Source of the DNA: Saccharopolyspora shandongensis
GTDB taxonomy: Bacteria; Actinomycetota; Actinomycetes; Mycobacteriales; Pseudonocardiaceae
Reading direction: 5' to 3'
DNA length: 44,279 nucleotides
Assembly (NCBI RefSeq): GCF_900106995.1
Contig: NZ_FNOK01000071.1
Coordinates: 1-44,279 of the forward strand
Every line of letters starts with the position of its first letter. Positions within the stretch are counted from its first letter, which is position 1. The translations under genes were made by a program, and so were the position numbers. The notes beneath the pieces were generated by a model that was not told where the DNA came from, did no database searches, and saw nothing but the letters and a program-made list of their open reading frames with translations. This document shows positions 25,393 through 34,208 of the stretch, piece after piece.

Positions 25393-26325
25393 GTGGCACA
25401 GCTGTCGCCCCGGATGCCGGAGATCGGTGCACTCGAAGTGCTGCTCAGCGTTGCACGGCTGGGGAGCTTGAACCGCGCGGCCAAGGAACACGGCATCTCG
25501 CAGCCTGCGGTGAGCTCCCGGATCCGCTACATGGAGCGACTGATCGGTGTGCCGCTGCTGGAGCGTTCCACCTCCGGTTCGCGGTTGACCCCGGCCGGCG
25601 CGCTCGTCGCGGACTGGGCCCGTGACGTCGTGGAGTCCGCGGCGGTACTGGACGCGGGGATCAGCGCGTTGCGGGCGGAACGCGCCCACGAACTGGGTGT
25701 CGCCGCGAGCATGACAGCAGCCGAGTACCTGGTGCCCGGGTGGTTGGTCGCGCTCCACGAGCAGGCGCCGGAGCTGAAGGTGTCGTTGCGGCTGGCCAAT
25801 TCGGCTGACGTGGCCATGTTGGTGCTCGGCGGTGAGGTCGAACTCGGGTTCGTCGAGGGCCCGTCGGTGCCGGAGGGACTGGACAGCCAGGACGTGGCCG
25901 CCGACCGGCTGGAGGTGGTGGTGGCGCCGAGGCATCCGTGGAGTCTTCGGCGCACCCCGGTACCGGCGACGGAACTGGTGGCGACCCCGCTGATCCAGCG
26001 GGAACCGGGCTCCGGCACCCGGTACACGCTGGAGCGGGTGCTCGCCGCCTTCGGACCGCTGGCCCCGCCGCTGCTGGAGGCCTCCTCGACGACCGCCGTC
26101 CGCTCCGCCGCCGCAGCGGGGGTGGCACCTGCCGTGATCAGCTCGCTTGCGGTGGCCGGGGACCTCGTGGAGCGTCGGCTGGTCGCGGTCCCGGTCGAAG
26201 GCATCGACATGCGGCGGGTGATCCGCGCAGTGTGGCGGTCCGGGCATCAGCTGCTCGGACCGGTGCGGGACTTGGTCGGGGTGGCGACGCGGTCCCGGCA
26301 CGCCACACGACGCTTACACGACTGA
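25393..26325 (+). CDS. LysR-family transcriptional regulator
   Basis: A 310-residue LysR regulator. The N-terminal helix-turn-helix is LEVLLSVARLGSLNRAAKEH plus GISQPAVSSRIRYMERLIGV, followed by the linker helix and an effector domain from about residue 100 (LGVAASMTAAEYLVPGWLVA). GTG 25393 is the only plausible start. The gene is convergent with mrp and their 3' ends overlap by 12 bases (26314-26325), so mutual transcriptional interference is possible. The target is unknown; it could be the Mo-enzyme operon, whose promoter lies 5.5 kb away at the other end. Confidence 0.9.
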   Translation: MAQLSPRMPEIGALEVLLSVARLGSLNRAAKEHGISQPAVSSRIRYMERLIGVPLLERSTSGSRLTPAGALVADWARDVVESAAVLDAGISALRAERAHELGVAASMTAAEYLVPGWLVALHEQAPELKVSLRLANSADVAMLVLGGEVELGFVEGPSVPEGLDSQDVAADRLEVVVAPRHPWSLRRTPVPATELVATPLIQREPGSGTRYTLERVLAAFGPLAPPLLEASSTTAVRSAAAAGVAPAVISSLAVAGDLVERRLVAVPVEGIDMRRVIRAVWRSGHQLLGPVRDLVGVATRSRHATRRLHD

Positions 26326-27426
26326 CAGCGGCAGCGGAATCCCCGCGAGGCCGCGCCGCACCACCGGCAGTTCCGCAGCAAGCTTCGCCACCGCGGCCGC
26401 GGACGGCGCATCGGGATCGCGCGCCACCACGGGAATCCCGGCGTCGCCCGCCTCGCGCATGGCGGCGTCCAGCGGAACCTGCGTCAGCAACGGCACGTCC
26501 AGTTCCTCGGCGAGCCGTTGACCGCCGCCGGAGCCGAACAGCGATGTGGCGGCGCCGCACGACCCGCAAACCAGCGAGGACATGTTCTCCACGACCCCGG
26601 CGATCGGCATCCGCTGGTCGCGAGCCATTCGGCCGACGCGGGCGGCGACGGTCTGCGCTGCGGGCTGCGGCGTGGTCACCGCCAGCAGCGCGGCCTGCGG
26701 CACCAATTCCAGGAGCGAAAGCGCCACGTCACCGGTGCCCGGCGGCAGGTCGAGCAGCAGCACGTCGAGATCGTCCCAGTGCACGTCCACCAGGAACTGC
26801 TCCAGCGCCTTGTGCAGCATGGGTCCGCGCCACACCACGGGTTCGGTGTCTTCGACGAAGAATCCGACCGACATCAGCCGCACGCCGTGCGCTTCGACCG
26901 GCAGCATGAACCCGTTCAACGCGATCGGATTGCGCCGCACGCCGAACAGGTGCGGGATCGAGTAGCCCCACACATCCGCGTCGAGCACACCGACGCGCTG
27001 TCCGGACCGAGCCAGGGCGACCGCGAGGTTCGCCGTCACGCTGGACTTCCCGACGCCCCCCTTGCCGCTGGCCACGGCGTAGACCCGGGTTCGCTCGGCG
27101 AGACCGCGCGGTTTCTCGCCGCGGATGTGGCCGGCCAGCTCCATGCGTTCCCGCTCCGACATGGTGCTGAAAACGACGTCGACTGCGGCGGCGCCGGCAG
27201 CGGTCGCGGCGTTGGTGACGGCTTCGCGGAGCGACTCGCGCAGCGGACATGCCGAGGTGGTCAGGGCGATCTCGATGCGCGCCCGGCCTTTGCGGTCCAC
27301 CTCGACGTCGCGGAGCATGCCCAGCTCGGCGAGACCGCGGTGCAGTTCCGGGTCTTCCACGGCGCCGACGGCGGTGCGCACCGACCCGCTGTCGGTGCGA
27401 GGTTTTGCCCTGTGGTTCAACAACAT
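26314..27426 (-). CDS. mrp: Mrp/NBP35-type iron-sulfur carrier ATPase
   Basis: A 370-residue P-loop ATPase that carries and delivers 4Fe-4S clusters to target enzymes. The N-terminal MIP18/DUF59 domain (residues about 15-95) is followed by the Walker A loop VASGKGGVGKSS (about 118-129), DADVWGYSIPHLFG, and the cluster-binding pair C287-x2-C290 in SSLVCGSCGAATSLFG. The ATG at 27426 is 7 bases after GGAGGT; the ATG two codons upstream is too close to that site. It is the third gene of the minus-strand Mo operon, 17 bases after the catalytic subunit. That placement suggests it matures the Fe-S clusters of this enzyme. Confidence 0.9.
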   Translation of the reverse strand: MLLNHRAKPRTDSGSVRTAVGAVEDPELHRGLAELGMLRDVEVDRKGRARIEIALTTSACPLRESLREAVTNAATAAGAAAVDVVFSTMSERERMELAGHIRGEKPRGLAERTRVYAVASGKGGVGKSSVTANLAVALARSGQRVGVLDADVWGYSIPHLFGVRRNPIALNGFMLPVEAHGVRLMSVGFFVEDTEPVVWRGPMLHKALEQFLVDVHWDDLDVLLLDLPPGTGDVALSLLELVPQAALLAVTTPQPAAQTVAARVGRMARDQRMPIAGVVENMSSLVCGSCGAATSLFGSGGGQRLAEELDVPLLTQVPLDAAMREAGDAGIPVVARDPDAPSAAAVAKLAAELPVVRRGLAGIPLPLSVV

Positions 27427-27443
27427 CGCCATACCTCCATGGG

Positions 27444-30281
27444 TCAGACGCGGAAGGCGCGGCGCACCGGTGGTACCGGCCGCATCAGGAACTCCGGGCG
27501 GCGCTGGCCGTCTGGGCCGAGCAGGGCACGGGTCTTGGCGAGCCATTCCCGGTACACCGCACGGGAGCGCCGGGTGTCGACGTAGACGTCGCCGTAGCGG
27601 TCTTCCGCGTGCGCCGGGGCCAACCTGATCTTCTGCAGCCAGCAGTGCATGCCCGACCACGGGTCGGGATGCACCGCGAATGCGAGGTTCTGGTGCACGC
27701 CGGGATCCTGCCAGTCGATGCGCGCGGAGTCCGGGTCATCGGAGTCGAACGGTGCGATTCCGGTCTTGTGCCGCAGCATGAAGGTGTGCTCTCCGTCCGG
27801 GTGGGACAGTTCGACCATGCCGGCGACCCACCGGCTGCCTTCGCCGGGGTGCAGCCGCCACCGTCCCATGTGGTGCGACAGTGCGCACACACCCGGCCGG
27901 ATCCCTTCGGTCACCCAGACGCGGCAGACGAAGTAGCCGATCTCGGTGCTGATGCGCACCAGACCGCCGGTGTCGACCCCGTGCCGCCTGGCGTCGGCGG
28001 AGTTCAACCACAGCGGGTGAGTGTTGCTGATCTCGTTCAGGTACTTGGCGTTCCCGGACCGGGTGTGGATGAGCGTCGGCAGCCGGAAGGTCGGCACCAG
28101 CACGAGCTCACCGGCGGCGATGTCGATCTCGCTGTGGGCGACGTGTGATCGGATGTATCCTGGCGTGGCGTGCTCGGGCCAGCCCCAATCGCGCATCGTC
28201 GTCGAGTACACCTCGAGCTTGCGCGACGGGGTGAGCCAGCCGGCGGTGACCGAACCATCGTCGTGCCGCACGCCGACGGACCCGGCTTCGCCGACCACCG
28301 GTGGCGCGGAATCCAGCGTCACCGGCCGCCGGAACACCCCGTCCGCATCGGCTTCCGCGCCCTCCAGTTCGGCGTCGGTGAGTTCCCGCTCGTCCTGGCG
28401 GTAGACGTTGTCGTCGATCTCCACGACGCCGTAGCGCCGCATGTACTCCAGCGGCGTCATGCCCTGCTCGGCGGCCTTCTCCGGCAGTCCCGGCACCTGG
28501 TTCTCGAACATCCAGCGGTAGTACTCGTCGACGGTGATCTTCTCGCCCGGGCGGTACGGAGATTCGAAGTGCTCGCGGATGCCCAGTGCGTTGTCCGGAT
28601 CGATGCGCCAGGACAGCTCGAACCAGAATTCGTTCTCCTCCCACACCTCGCCGGGGTTGGTGTCGCGGGTGTCGGTGTAGTCGCGGCCGAGCCGGTCCAT
28701 CGCGACCCGGCGCACCGGTTGGCGGAAGCCGAGCCACCGGCCCGCGTGGGTCTCGTAGGAGTGCGTGTCGTGGCGTTCCGGGCCGTGGCCCATGGGCAGC
28801 ACGTAGTCGGCGAACTCCGCGGTTTCCGACCAGGTGGGGGTCAGCGCGACGTGGAGACCGACCTTTGCCGGGTCGGTGAGCTGCTGCATCCAGGTGAAGC
28901 CGTCCGGGTTGGTCCAGATCGGGTTGTAGACGCGGGAGAAGTAGACCTCCAGGCGACCACGCCGTTCGGCCAGGAAGTGCGGCAGCAGGATGGACATCTC
29001 GTTGGTGGACAGCGGGTATTCGCGGGGCCAGGTCAGCTCGTTCCAGTGGTCGTGCGGCGCGGGCATCGCCGGTCCGTGCGGGATGAGCTTGTTCCAGCCG
29101 TTGGGGCTCGTGCCGCCCTTCGCGCCGATGCTGCCGGTCAGCGCGAGGACGAACCACAGCGCGCGGGCGACTTGCCACCCGCCGAGGTTGCCGGCGCACG
29201 CCGAACGCCAGACGTGCGAAGCCAGCCGGCCGCCGCACGCGGCCACGGTCTCGGCCACTTCGGCGATCTTGGCGGCCGGGATCCGGGCCTCTTGGGCGGC
29301 GAATTCGAAGGTGTACGCGGCGTAGTCGGACTCCAGGCGGTCGAGGAAGGTTCCGAAGTCCGATGGCGCGTCGGGGTGCAGTTCGCGCAGGTAGGTCTGC
29401 CAGTTGAACCAGCGTCGTAGGAAGGCCTCGTCGATCTGGCGCGTGCGCAGCAGGTGCGAGGCGATCGCCAGCAGGATGGCGGCCTCGCTGCCCGGCCACG
29501 GCGCCAGCCAGGTGTCGGCGTGCGAGGCGGTGTTGGACATCCGCGGATCGAGCACGATCAGCTTCGCGCCGCCCTGCTTGCCCTCCATGATCCGCTGGGC
29601 GTGCGGGTTGAAGTAGTGCCCGGTTTCCAGGTGCGAGGACAGCAGCAGGATCACGTTGGCGTTGGCGTAGTCCGGTGATGGGCGGTCGTAGCCGGCCCAC
29701 AACGTCATGCCGAAGCGCGCGCCGGACGAGCAGATGTTGGTGTGGCTGTTGTGCCCGTCGACGCCCCAGGCGTTCAGGAATCGTTCGGCGAAACCGTCCT
29801 CGCCGGGTCGCCCGACGTGGTACATCACCTCTTCGTTGCGGTTCTCGACGATGGCCCGCCGGATCCGGGCGGCGATGTCGTCGAGCGCCTCGTCCCAGGT
29901 GACCCGCCGCCACTGCCCGGCGCCGCGGTCGCCGGTGCGCTTGAGCGGGTGCAGGATCCTTTCCGGGTCGTTGAGCTGGTTGATCGTCGCCGGTCCCTTG
30001 GCGCAGTTGCGACCGCGTGAGCCAGGGTGCGCCGGGTTGCCCTCGAGCTTCTTGATGGACAGATCGTCCTTGTCGACGTAGGCGAGCAGTCCGCAGGCGC
30101 TCTCGCAGTTGAAGCAGGTGGTGGGCACCAGCGCGTACGAGCGGGGCACCTTCCGCGGATGAGCCTTGGCGTCGAATTCAACGTGGTCGTCCCAGGCGGA
30201 CACCGGCGGGAAGTTGCGCAGGTGTTCGTGGTTCCGCGCACCCGGCAGCACCGGTTCGGAGCGCGGTTGCTCGTTGTGCAT
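27444..30281 (-). CDS. Molybdopterin oxidoreductase catalytic subunit (PsrA/SoeA-like)
   Basis: A 945-residue bis-molybdopterin enzyme of the DMSO reductase superfamily. The N-terminal 4Fe-4S site is C56-x2-C59-x3-C63-x29-C93 (TTCFNCESACG to NCAKG). GDGxx-type cofactor loops follow, and ICSSGARFG places Cys184 as the probable Mo ligand, as in polysulfide/thiosulfate reductases and the sulfite dehydrogenase SoeA. There is no Tat signal at the N-terminus (MHNEQPRSEPVLPG), so it should face the cytoplasm. The start ATG 30281 follows GAGAGG. Upstream by 19 bases lies the fused Fe-S/membrane subunit, downstream lies mrp. The substrate is unknown; a cytoplasm-facing sulfite or other sulfur/oxyanion reaction is possible. 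Confidence 0.88.
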   Translation of the reverse strand: MHNEQPRSEPVLPGARNHEHLRNFPPVSAWDDHVEFDAKAHPRKVPRSYALVPTTCFNCESACGLLAYVDKDDLSIKKLEGNPAHPGSRGRNCAKGPATINQLNDPERILHPLKRTGDRGAGQWRRVTWDEALDDIAARIRRAIVENRNEEVMYHVGRPGEDGFAERFLNAWGVDGHNSHTNICSSGARFGMTLWAGYDRPSPDYANANVILLLSSHLETGHYFNPHAQRIMEGKQGGAKLIVLDPRMSNTASHADTWLAPWPGSEAAILLAIASHLLRTRQIDEAFLRRWFNWQTYLRELHPDAPSDFGTFLDRLESDYAAYTFEFAAQEARIPAAKIAEVAETVAACGGRLASHVWRSACAGNLGGWQVARALWFVLALTGSIGAKGGTSPNGWNKLIPHGPAMPAPHDHWNELTWPREYPLSTNEMSILLPHFLAERRGRLEVYFSRVYNPIWTNPDGFTWMQQLTDPAKVGLHVALTPTWSETAEFADYVLPMGHGPERHDTHSYETHAGRWLGFRQPVRRVAMDRLGRDYTDTRDTNPGEVWEENEFWFELSWRIDPDNALGIREHFESPYRPGEKITVDEYYRWMFENQVPGLPEKAAEQGMTPLEYMRRYGVVEIDDNVYRQDERELTDAELEGAEADADGVFRRPVTLDSAPPVVGEAGSVGVRHDDGSVTAGWLTPSRKLEVYSTTMRDWGWPEHATPGYIRSHVAHSEIDIAAGELVLVPTFRLPTLIHTRSGNAKYLNEISNTHPLWLNSADARRHGVDTGGLVRISTEIGYFVCRVWVTEGIRPGVCALSHHMGRWRLHPGEGSRWVAGMVELSHPDGEHTFMLRHKTGIAPFDSDDPDSARIDWQDPGVHQNLAFAVHPDPWSGMHCWLQKIRLAPAHAEDRYGDVYVDTRRSRAVYREWLAKTRALLGPDGQRRPEFLMRPVPPVRRAFRV

Positions 30282-30300
30282 GGGCGTTTCCTCTCCCGTT

Positions 30301-31845
30301 TCAGGACAGCGGAACGTCTTGGGCGGCGCGCACGAACACGCTCTCGTAAGCCAGCAGAGCGCCCTGGACCACCACACCCGCCAGCACCGGGAACGCGACT
30401 GACGTGCCCTGCCAACCGATTGCGGCCGCTACCGCGGCGATGCCGGCAGGCGCAACGCCACCACCCCAGAACAGGCGCGCGTAACGGCCGCGGGTCACCA
30501 TGTGCGCGGCGGCCTGGGAATTGCGGGTCGGGTGTCGGCCCAGGTACTCCAGCAGCAGCATCACCACGTGCAGCACGGTGCTGATCGCCAGGGTGCGGGA
30601 GACGAGCGCGATCGCGTCGCCGGACGGGCCGACGAACACGGAAAGCAGCAGGAGCGCACCGGCGCCGACCATTACGGCCTGCACGATGAGGTGCCAGAAC
30701 AGCAGCGGGGACTGCCACAGGTCGCGTCCTTCGGCCTGACCGAACAGGAATCCGGTGTACCCGGCGGTCATCGCCGCCGCCGGTACCGCTGCCCAGGCCA
30801 GCGGAGCCAGCACCACGTCGGCGGCGTGCGCGCTGAGCACCCCGGCCCCGGCCAGCACACCGGTGCACAACCAGGCGGTCGCGATGGCGGCGAACACGCC
30901 CAGCACCACCGCGCCCCAGACCAGCCACGACGTCGGGTTGGGCTTCAGCAGCAGATACAGGAAACGCTTGGGCTGCTTCAAGTCCCAGACCAGCAGAACC
31001 CCGGTGGCTGCTACGCCGGCAGCGCCGAGCGCCGGTGCGACGATCGTCCCCAGCGGACCGAGTTCGATGCCGAGGAACCGCGCCAGCACGGCGACCAGCA
31101 ACGCACCGGCACCGAACGCCTTGGTCCACAGGTAGGTGGTCACACGCCACCCCCACGGGCGCGGATGCGCCGTGTTCAGCGTGGTGCGCGCGCGGCTGAC
31201 CGGGTCGACGGGAAGGTCTTTCGACGCCTCGCGGCGGTGTTCATCGGGCTGCGCCCAGATGTAGGATTCGCCGGTCGGCGCCGCCAGCGGATCCAGGACG
31301 GCCCGGTCGGCGCCGAGGTAGAAGACGTTCGGCCCGGTGTTCTGCTCGGGCGCGCGAACCTGGACCGGATTCTCGTTGACCAGCTTGGCGATCCCGCTGC
31401 CGGGATCGTCGAGGTCTCCCACCCAGATCGAGTGGGTCGGGCACACCACTACGCACGCCGGCTCCAGCCCCTCGTCGACTCGGTGGGCGCAGAAGTTGCA
31501 CTTGGCGGCCGTCCGGGTGTCGTCGTCGATGTAGATCGCGTCGTAGGGGCAGGCCTGCATGCAGCCCTTGCACCCGATGCACCGTTCCCGGTCGAAGTCG
31601 ACGATGCCGTCGTCGCGCTTGAACAACGCTTTCGTCGGGCAGATCCGCACGCAAGGCGCGTCCGTGCAGTGGTTGCACCGCATCACGCCGAAATCCCGGG
31701 TGGTGGCCGGGAAGTCGCCGGACTCGACGTACTTGACCCAGGTGCGGAACTTGCCGACCGGCACTTCGTGCTCGGTCTTGCACGCGACCGTGCAGGCGTG
31801 GCAGCCGATGCAGGTTCGCTGGTCGATGGCGAAGCCGTAACGCAC
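30301..31845 (-). CDS. Fusion: four-cluster ferredoxin subunit and NrfD/PsrC membrane subunit
   Basis: A 514-residue fusion. Residues 1-140 carry four complete 4Fe-4S sets: C12/15/18/22, C57/60/65/69, C89/92/95/99 and C116/119/131/135, the DmsB/PsrB electron-wire pattern. A linker of about 100 residues follows. From about 240 the chain becomes an NrfD/PsrC-type quinone-reacting membrane protein with about eight helices, including PAAAMTAGYTGFLFGQAEGR and LLFWHLIVQAVMVGAGALLL. Normally these are two proteins. I chose GTG 31845 because AAGGAGGACGAC immediately precedes it; a longer start at 31881 would add 12 residues. It heads the operon and would connect the Mo subunit to the quinone pool. 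Confidence 0.87.
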   Translation of the reverse strand: MRYGFAIDQRTCIGCHACTVACKTEHEVPVGKFRTWVKYVESGDFPATTRDFGVMRCNHCTDAPCVRICPTKALFKRDDGIVDFDRERCIGCKGCMQACPYDAIYIDDDTRTAAKCNFCAHRVDEGLEPACVVVCPTHSIWVGDLDDPGSGIAKLVNENPVQVRAPEQNTGPNVFYLGADRAVLDPLAAPTGESYIWAQPDEHRREASKDLPVDPVSRARTTLNTAHPRPWGWRVTTYLWTKAFGAGALLVAVLARFLGIELGPLGTIVAPALGAAGVAATGVLLVWDLKQPKRFLYLLLKPNPTSWLVWGAVVLGVFAAIATAWLCTGVLAGAGVLSAHAADVVLAPLAWAAVPAAAMTAGYTGFLFGQAEGRDLWQSPLLFWHLIVQAVMVGAGALLLLSVFVGPSGDAIALVSRTLAISTVLHVVMLLLEYLGRHPTRNSQAAAHMVTRGRYARLFWGGGVAPAGIAAVAAAIGWQGTSVAFPVLAGVVVQGALLAYESVFVRAAQDVPLS

Positions 31846-31970
31846 GTCGTCCTCCTTGCCAATGTCGGAGGTGGAAGCCAATCGCGGTCGGTCGAACGAG
31901 ATGTGTTCGGCGCTCCAATTCCTCTGGGCGTCGAGAACCCGTCCGGATCAGACCGTAGATCGGTTCGCCC

Positions 31971-31993
31971 ACATCGACATCAAAGGCCGATGT
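31971..31993. promoter_or_regulatory. Inverted repeat upstream of the Mo-enzyme operon
   Basis: ACATCG (31971-31976) and CGATGT (31988-31993) flank an 11-base spacer about 126 bases before the first gene of the operon. It might be an operator, but six-base arms are weak evidence. Confidence 0.3.
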
Positions 31994-32029
31994 TGAGGGG
32001 TATAGGGTGATCTTTGGGTCTCCGACTGG

Positions 32030-32199
32030 GTGACGGCGTGGGAGATTCCGTCCGGGATCGGCACCGCCGTTCGCGGAGTTGCGGTGATCGCCGCGATCGG
32101 CGGTGTGCTCTTCGGTTATGACACCGGTGTGATCTCAGGTGGTTTGCTGTTCATCCGCAAGGAGTTCGAGCTCTCGTCTCTGCTGGAAGGCGTGGTGGT
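32030..32199 (+). pseudogene. Sugar-porter MFS transporter, N-terminal remnant
   Basis: From GTG 32030 the frame gives VTAWEIPSGIGTAVRGVAVI, then AAIGGVLFGYDTGVISGGLL and FIRKEFELSSLLEGVVV. This is helix 1 and the following loop of the sugar porter family (GGxLFGYDTGVISG is the family signature). At about 32199 the homology ends abruptly and the sequence becomes the opposite-strand remains of an AfsR-like regulator. About 55 of some 470 residues survive, so the gene is dead. Confidence 0.8.
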
Positions 32200-32204
32200 T
32201 GAAG

Positions 32205-32885
32205 CATCGGTGCAGGCGGAGGCTCTCGCGCTCTACGGTGGCGGCACGGCCCACATCCCCCTGTCGCAACAGAGCGATGCCGTGGTGACCCAGCGCGTAC
32301 GACTTGTACCAGCGTTCACCGTACGCATCGCAGAGCGAGAGGCAGTTTCGCGGCTTCGTACTGCTCGAGATCGTCCGGCGTCATTGGCTGGTCGGGATCG
32401 ACCGTCGACAGTGGTGGAACTACGAACACCTGCTCGCCCGCGATGCGCAAGGCCTGCCGGCTCGTGGTGAGCACGCGCACTTGCGGGCAGGTCTGGAGAA
32501 GTTCGCTGATGAGGAAGCCACAGGCGTCACACAAGTGCTCGCAGTTGTCCAGGACGAGAAGGGCTTGCTTGTCCGCCAGGTAGCCGGACAGCGCGGCGAC
32601 CGGGTCATCGGAATGGTCCCGGAGACCGGCTGCGATGGCGACGACTTGGGGGACAAGACCGGGATCGTTGAGATCCGCCAGCTGTGCAAGGAAGACCCCA
32701 GCTGGGAACGACCTTTGTGCGTGGGCGGCGACCCGAAGTGCCAAACGGGTCTTGCCCACGCCTCCGACCCCCGTCAACGTGGCGAGGCGGGAGGAGGCCA
32801 ACAGCATCTTGACGTGGTCGAGCTCGTGTCGGCGGCCGACGAAAGTTGTCGATTCGGCGCGATGGTGATTGTGCTTGACGACTGA
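32205..32885 (-). pseudogene. AfsR/LuxR-type NB-ARC regulator, internally deleted
   Basis: Read on the minus strand, STTFVGRRHELDHVKMLLAS leads into Walker A TGVGGVGKT, Walker B ALLVLDNCEH and a TTSRQALRIAGEQVF segment, the NB-ARC ATPase core of AfsR/SARP-associated or large LuxR regulators. At about 32345 a frame shift joins this to LCDAYGERWYKSYALGHHGI, which belongs to the TPR region hundreds of residues further on. The remnant stops at 32205, fused to a sugar-transporter fragment on the other strand. The C-terminal DNA-binding domain is lost. No start codon is evident at the N-terminal end, next to the alr stop. Confidence 0.75.
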
Positions 32886-32886
32886 T

Positions 32887-34089
32887 TCAGTTGCCCGCGA
32901 TCGTTCGGGTAACTCGGGGCCGGTACATGCCGGTGACGATTTCGTAGTGGATCGTGCCCAGCCGCTCGGCCCACTCGGCGGCGGTGGGTTCTCCTCGGTC
33001 ACCCGGTCCGAACAGCACCACTTCATCGCCTTCGGCGACCGTGTCGTCACCGCAGAACACCACGAGCTGGTCCATGCATACCCGCCCGACCACGGGGCGA
33101 CGCCGCCCGCGGAGCCACACCGACATCTGCCCGGACAGTGCACGCGGTACTCCGTCGGCGTATCCGACCGGCACGAGCGCCAGGTTCGACGGGCGCTCGG
33201 CAATCCATGTGTGCCCGTAGGACACACCCTCGCCTCCGGCAACGCGCTTGGTCAGCGCCACTGACGACCGGAAGGTCATGGCGGGGCGCAGTCCGTGGTC
33301 ACCGTGCTCGGGCACCGGATCCAGCCCGTAGATGGCGATCCCCGGGCGAACCAGGTCGAAGTGCAGGTCGGGGCGGGTCAGCAATGCCGCCGAGTTCGCG
33401 ATGTGTCGCAGGGGGTTCAACCCCGCGCCCACCGCTAGGTCGTGTGCCCGGCGGAACGCCTCGACCTGCGCGTCGATCGAAGCGTGGACGGGGTCATCGG
33501 CGCACGCCAGGTGAGACCAGACCGCGACGACTTCCAGCAGGCCATCGGACTGCGCCTTCGCCGCCGCCTCGACGAGTGCGGGCCACAGGTGTTCGGGGCA
33601 ACCGTTCCGGCCCATCCCGGTGTCGATCTTCAGGTGTACCGCGGCCGTCCGGCCCGTGCGGCGCGCGGCAGCGGCAATAGCCTGCAAGTCCGCCATCGAA
33701 GACGCCGATAGCTGCACGCCGGCCGCTACCGCCGGTGTGAAGTCCTCGCCGTGCGCGTATAGCCAGCACAGCAGCGGCGAAGTGATACCGGCCGCGCGCA
33801 ACCGCAGCGCTTCGTCCGGGGATGCCACGCCGAGCCAGTCGGCGCCGGATTCCAGTGCGGCACGGGCGACTGTCACCGCGCCATGTCCGTAGCCGTCGGA
33901 TTTCACGACTGCCATCGTTCGTGCCCCCGAACGTCGCGCGTGCCCGGACAGCACGGCGACGTTGTGGCGGATCGCCTCGACATCGACTCGCAGGTCGGCG
34001 CGGTACGTCCGCTTGCCCTGCACGGCCGGTGCGTTAGCCGGTCCCGCACTCGTGTCATCCGGCGCAAGAGGCTCCAAGTTCATTCTCAT
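32887..34089 (-). CDS. alr: Alanine racemase
   Basis: A 400-residue PLP enzyme that interconverts L- and D-alanine for cell-wall synthesis or D-alanine use. The N-terminal barrel has Lys63, which binds PLP, in MAVVKSDGYGHGAV. Tyr291 in GGEGVSYGHTWIAE is the second catalytic base and GRVCMDQLVV belongs to the C-terminal beta domain. I use ATG 34089; an ATG at 34083 is equally possible, and no strong ribosome-binding site distinguishes them. The 25-residue N-terminal extension before RADLRVDVEAIRHN is longer than usual. The gene follows a CycA-like D-amino-acid permease, separated by a strong hairpin, so it is a neighbour rather than a certain operon partner. Confidence 0.93.
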   Translation of the reverse strand: MRMNLEPLAPDDTSAGPANAPAVQGKRTYRADLRVDVEAIRHNVAVLSGHARRSGARTMAVVKSDGYGHGAVTVARAALESGADWLGVASPDEALRLRAAGITSPLLCWLYAHGEDFTPAVAAGVQLSASSMADLQAIAAAARRTGRTAAVHLKIDTGMGRNGCPEHLWPALVEAAAKAQSDGLLEVVAVWSHLACADDPVHASIDAQVEAFRRAHDLAVGAGLNPLRHIANSAALLTRPDLHFDLVRPGIAIYGLDPVPEHGDHGLRPAMTFRSSVALTKRVAGGEGVSYGHTWIAERPSNLALVPVGYADGVPRALSGQMSVWLRGRRRPVVGRVCMDQLVVFCGDDTVAEGDEVVLFGPGDRGEPTAAEWAERLGTIHYEIVTGMYRPRVTRTIAGN

Positions 34090-34154
34090 CTCAAGTGGAC
34101 GGTCATGTCGGGCGGGGCTGTTCGGAACCTCCGCCGGAAGTGGGGGAGTTGTCG

Positions 34155-34195
34155 CTGGTGCGTGCGCTGGGACGGGGGGCCAGCGCACGCACCAG
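34155..34195 (-). terminator. Hairpin terminator after the cycA-like gene
   Basis: CTGGTGCGTGCGCTGG (34155-34170) and its exact reverse complement at 34180-34195 form a perfect 16-bp stem with a 9-base loop, 14 bases past the permease stop on the minus strand. Confidence 0.8.
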
Positions 34196-34208
34196 TCGCT
34201 ATTTGCCG

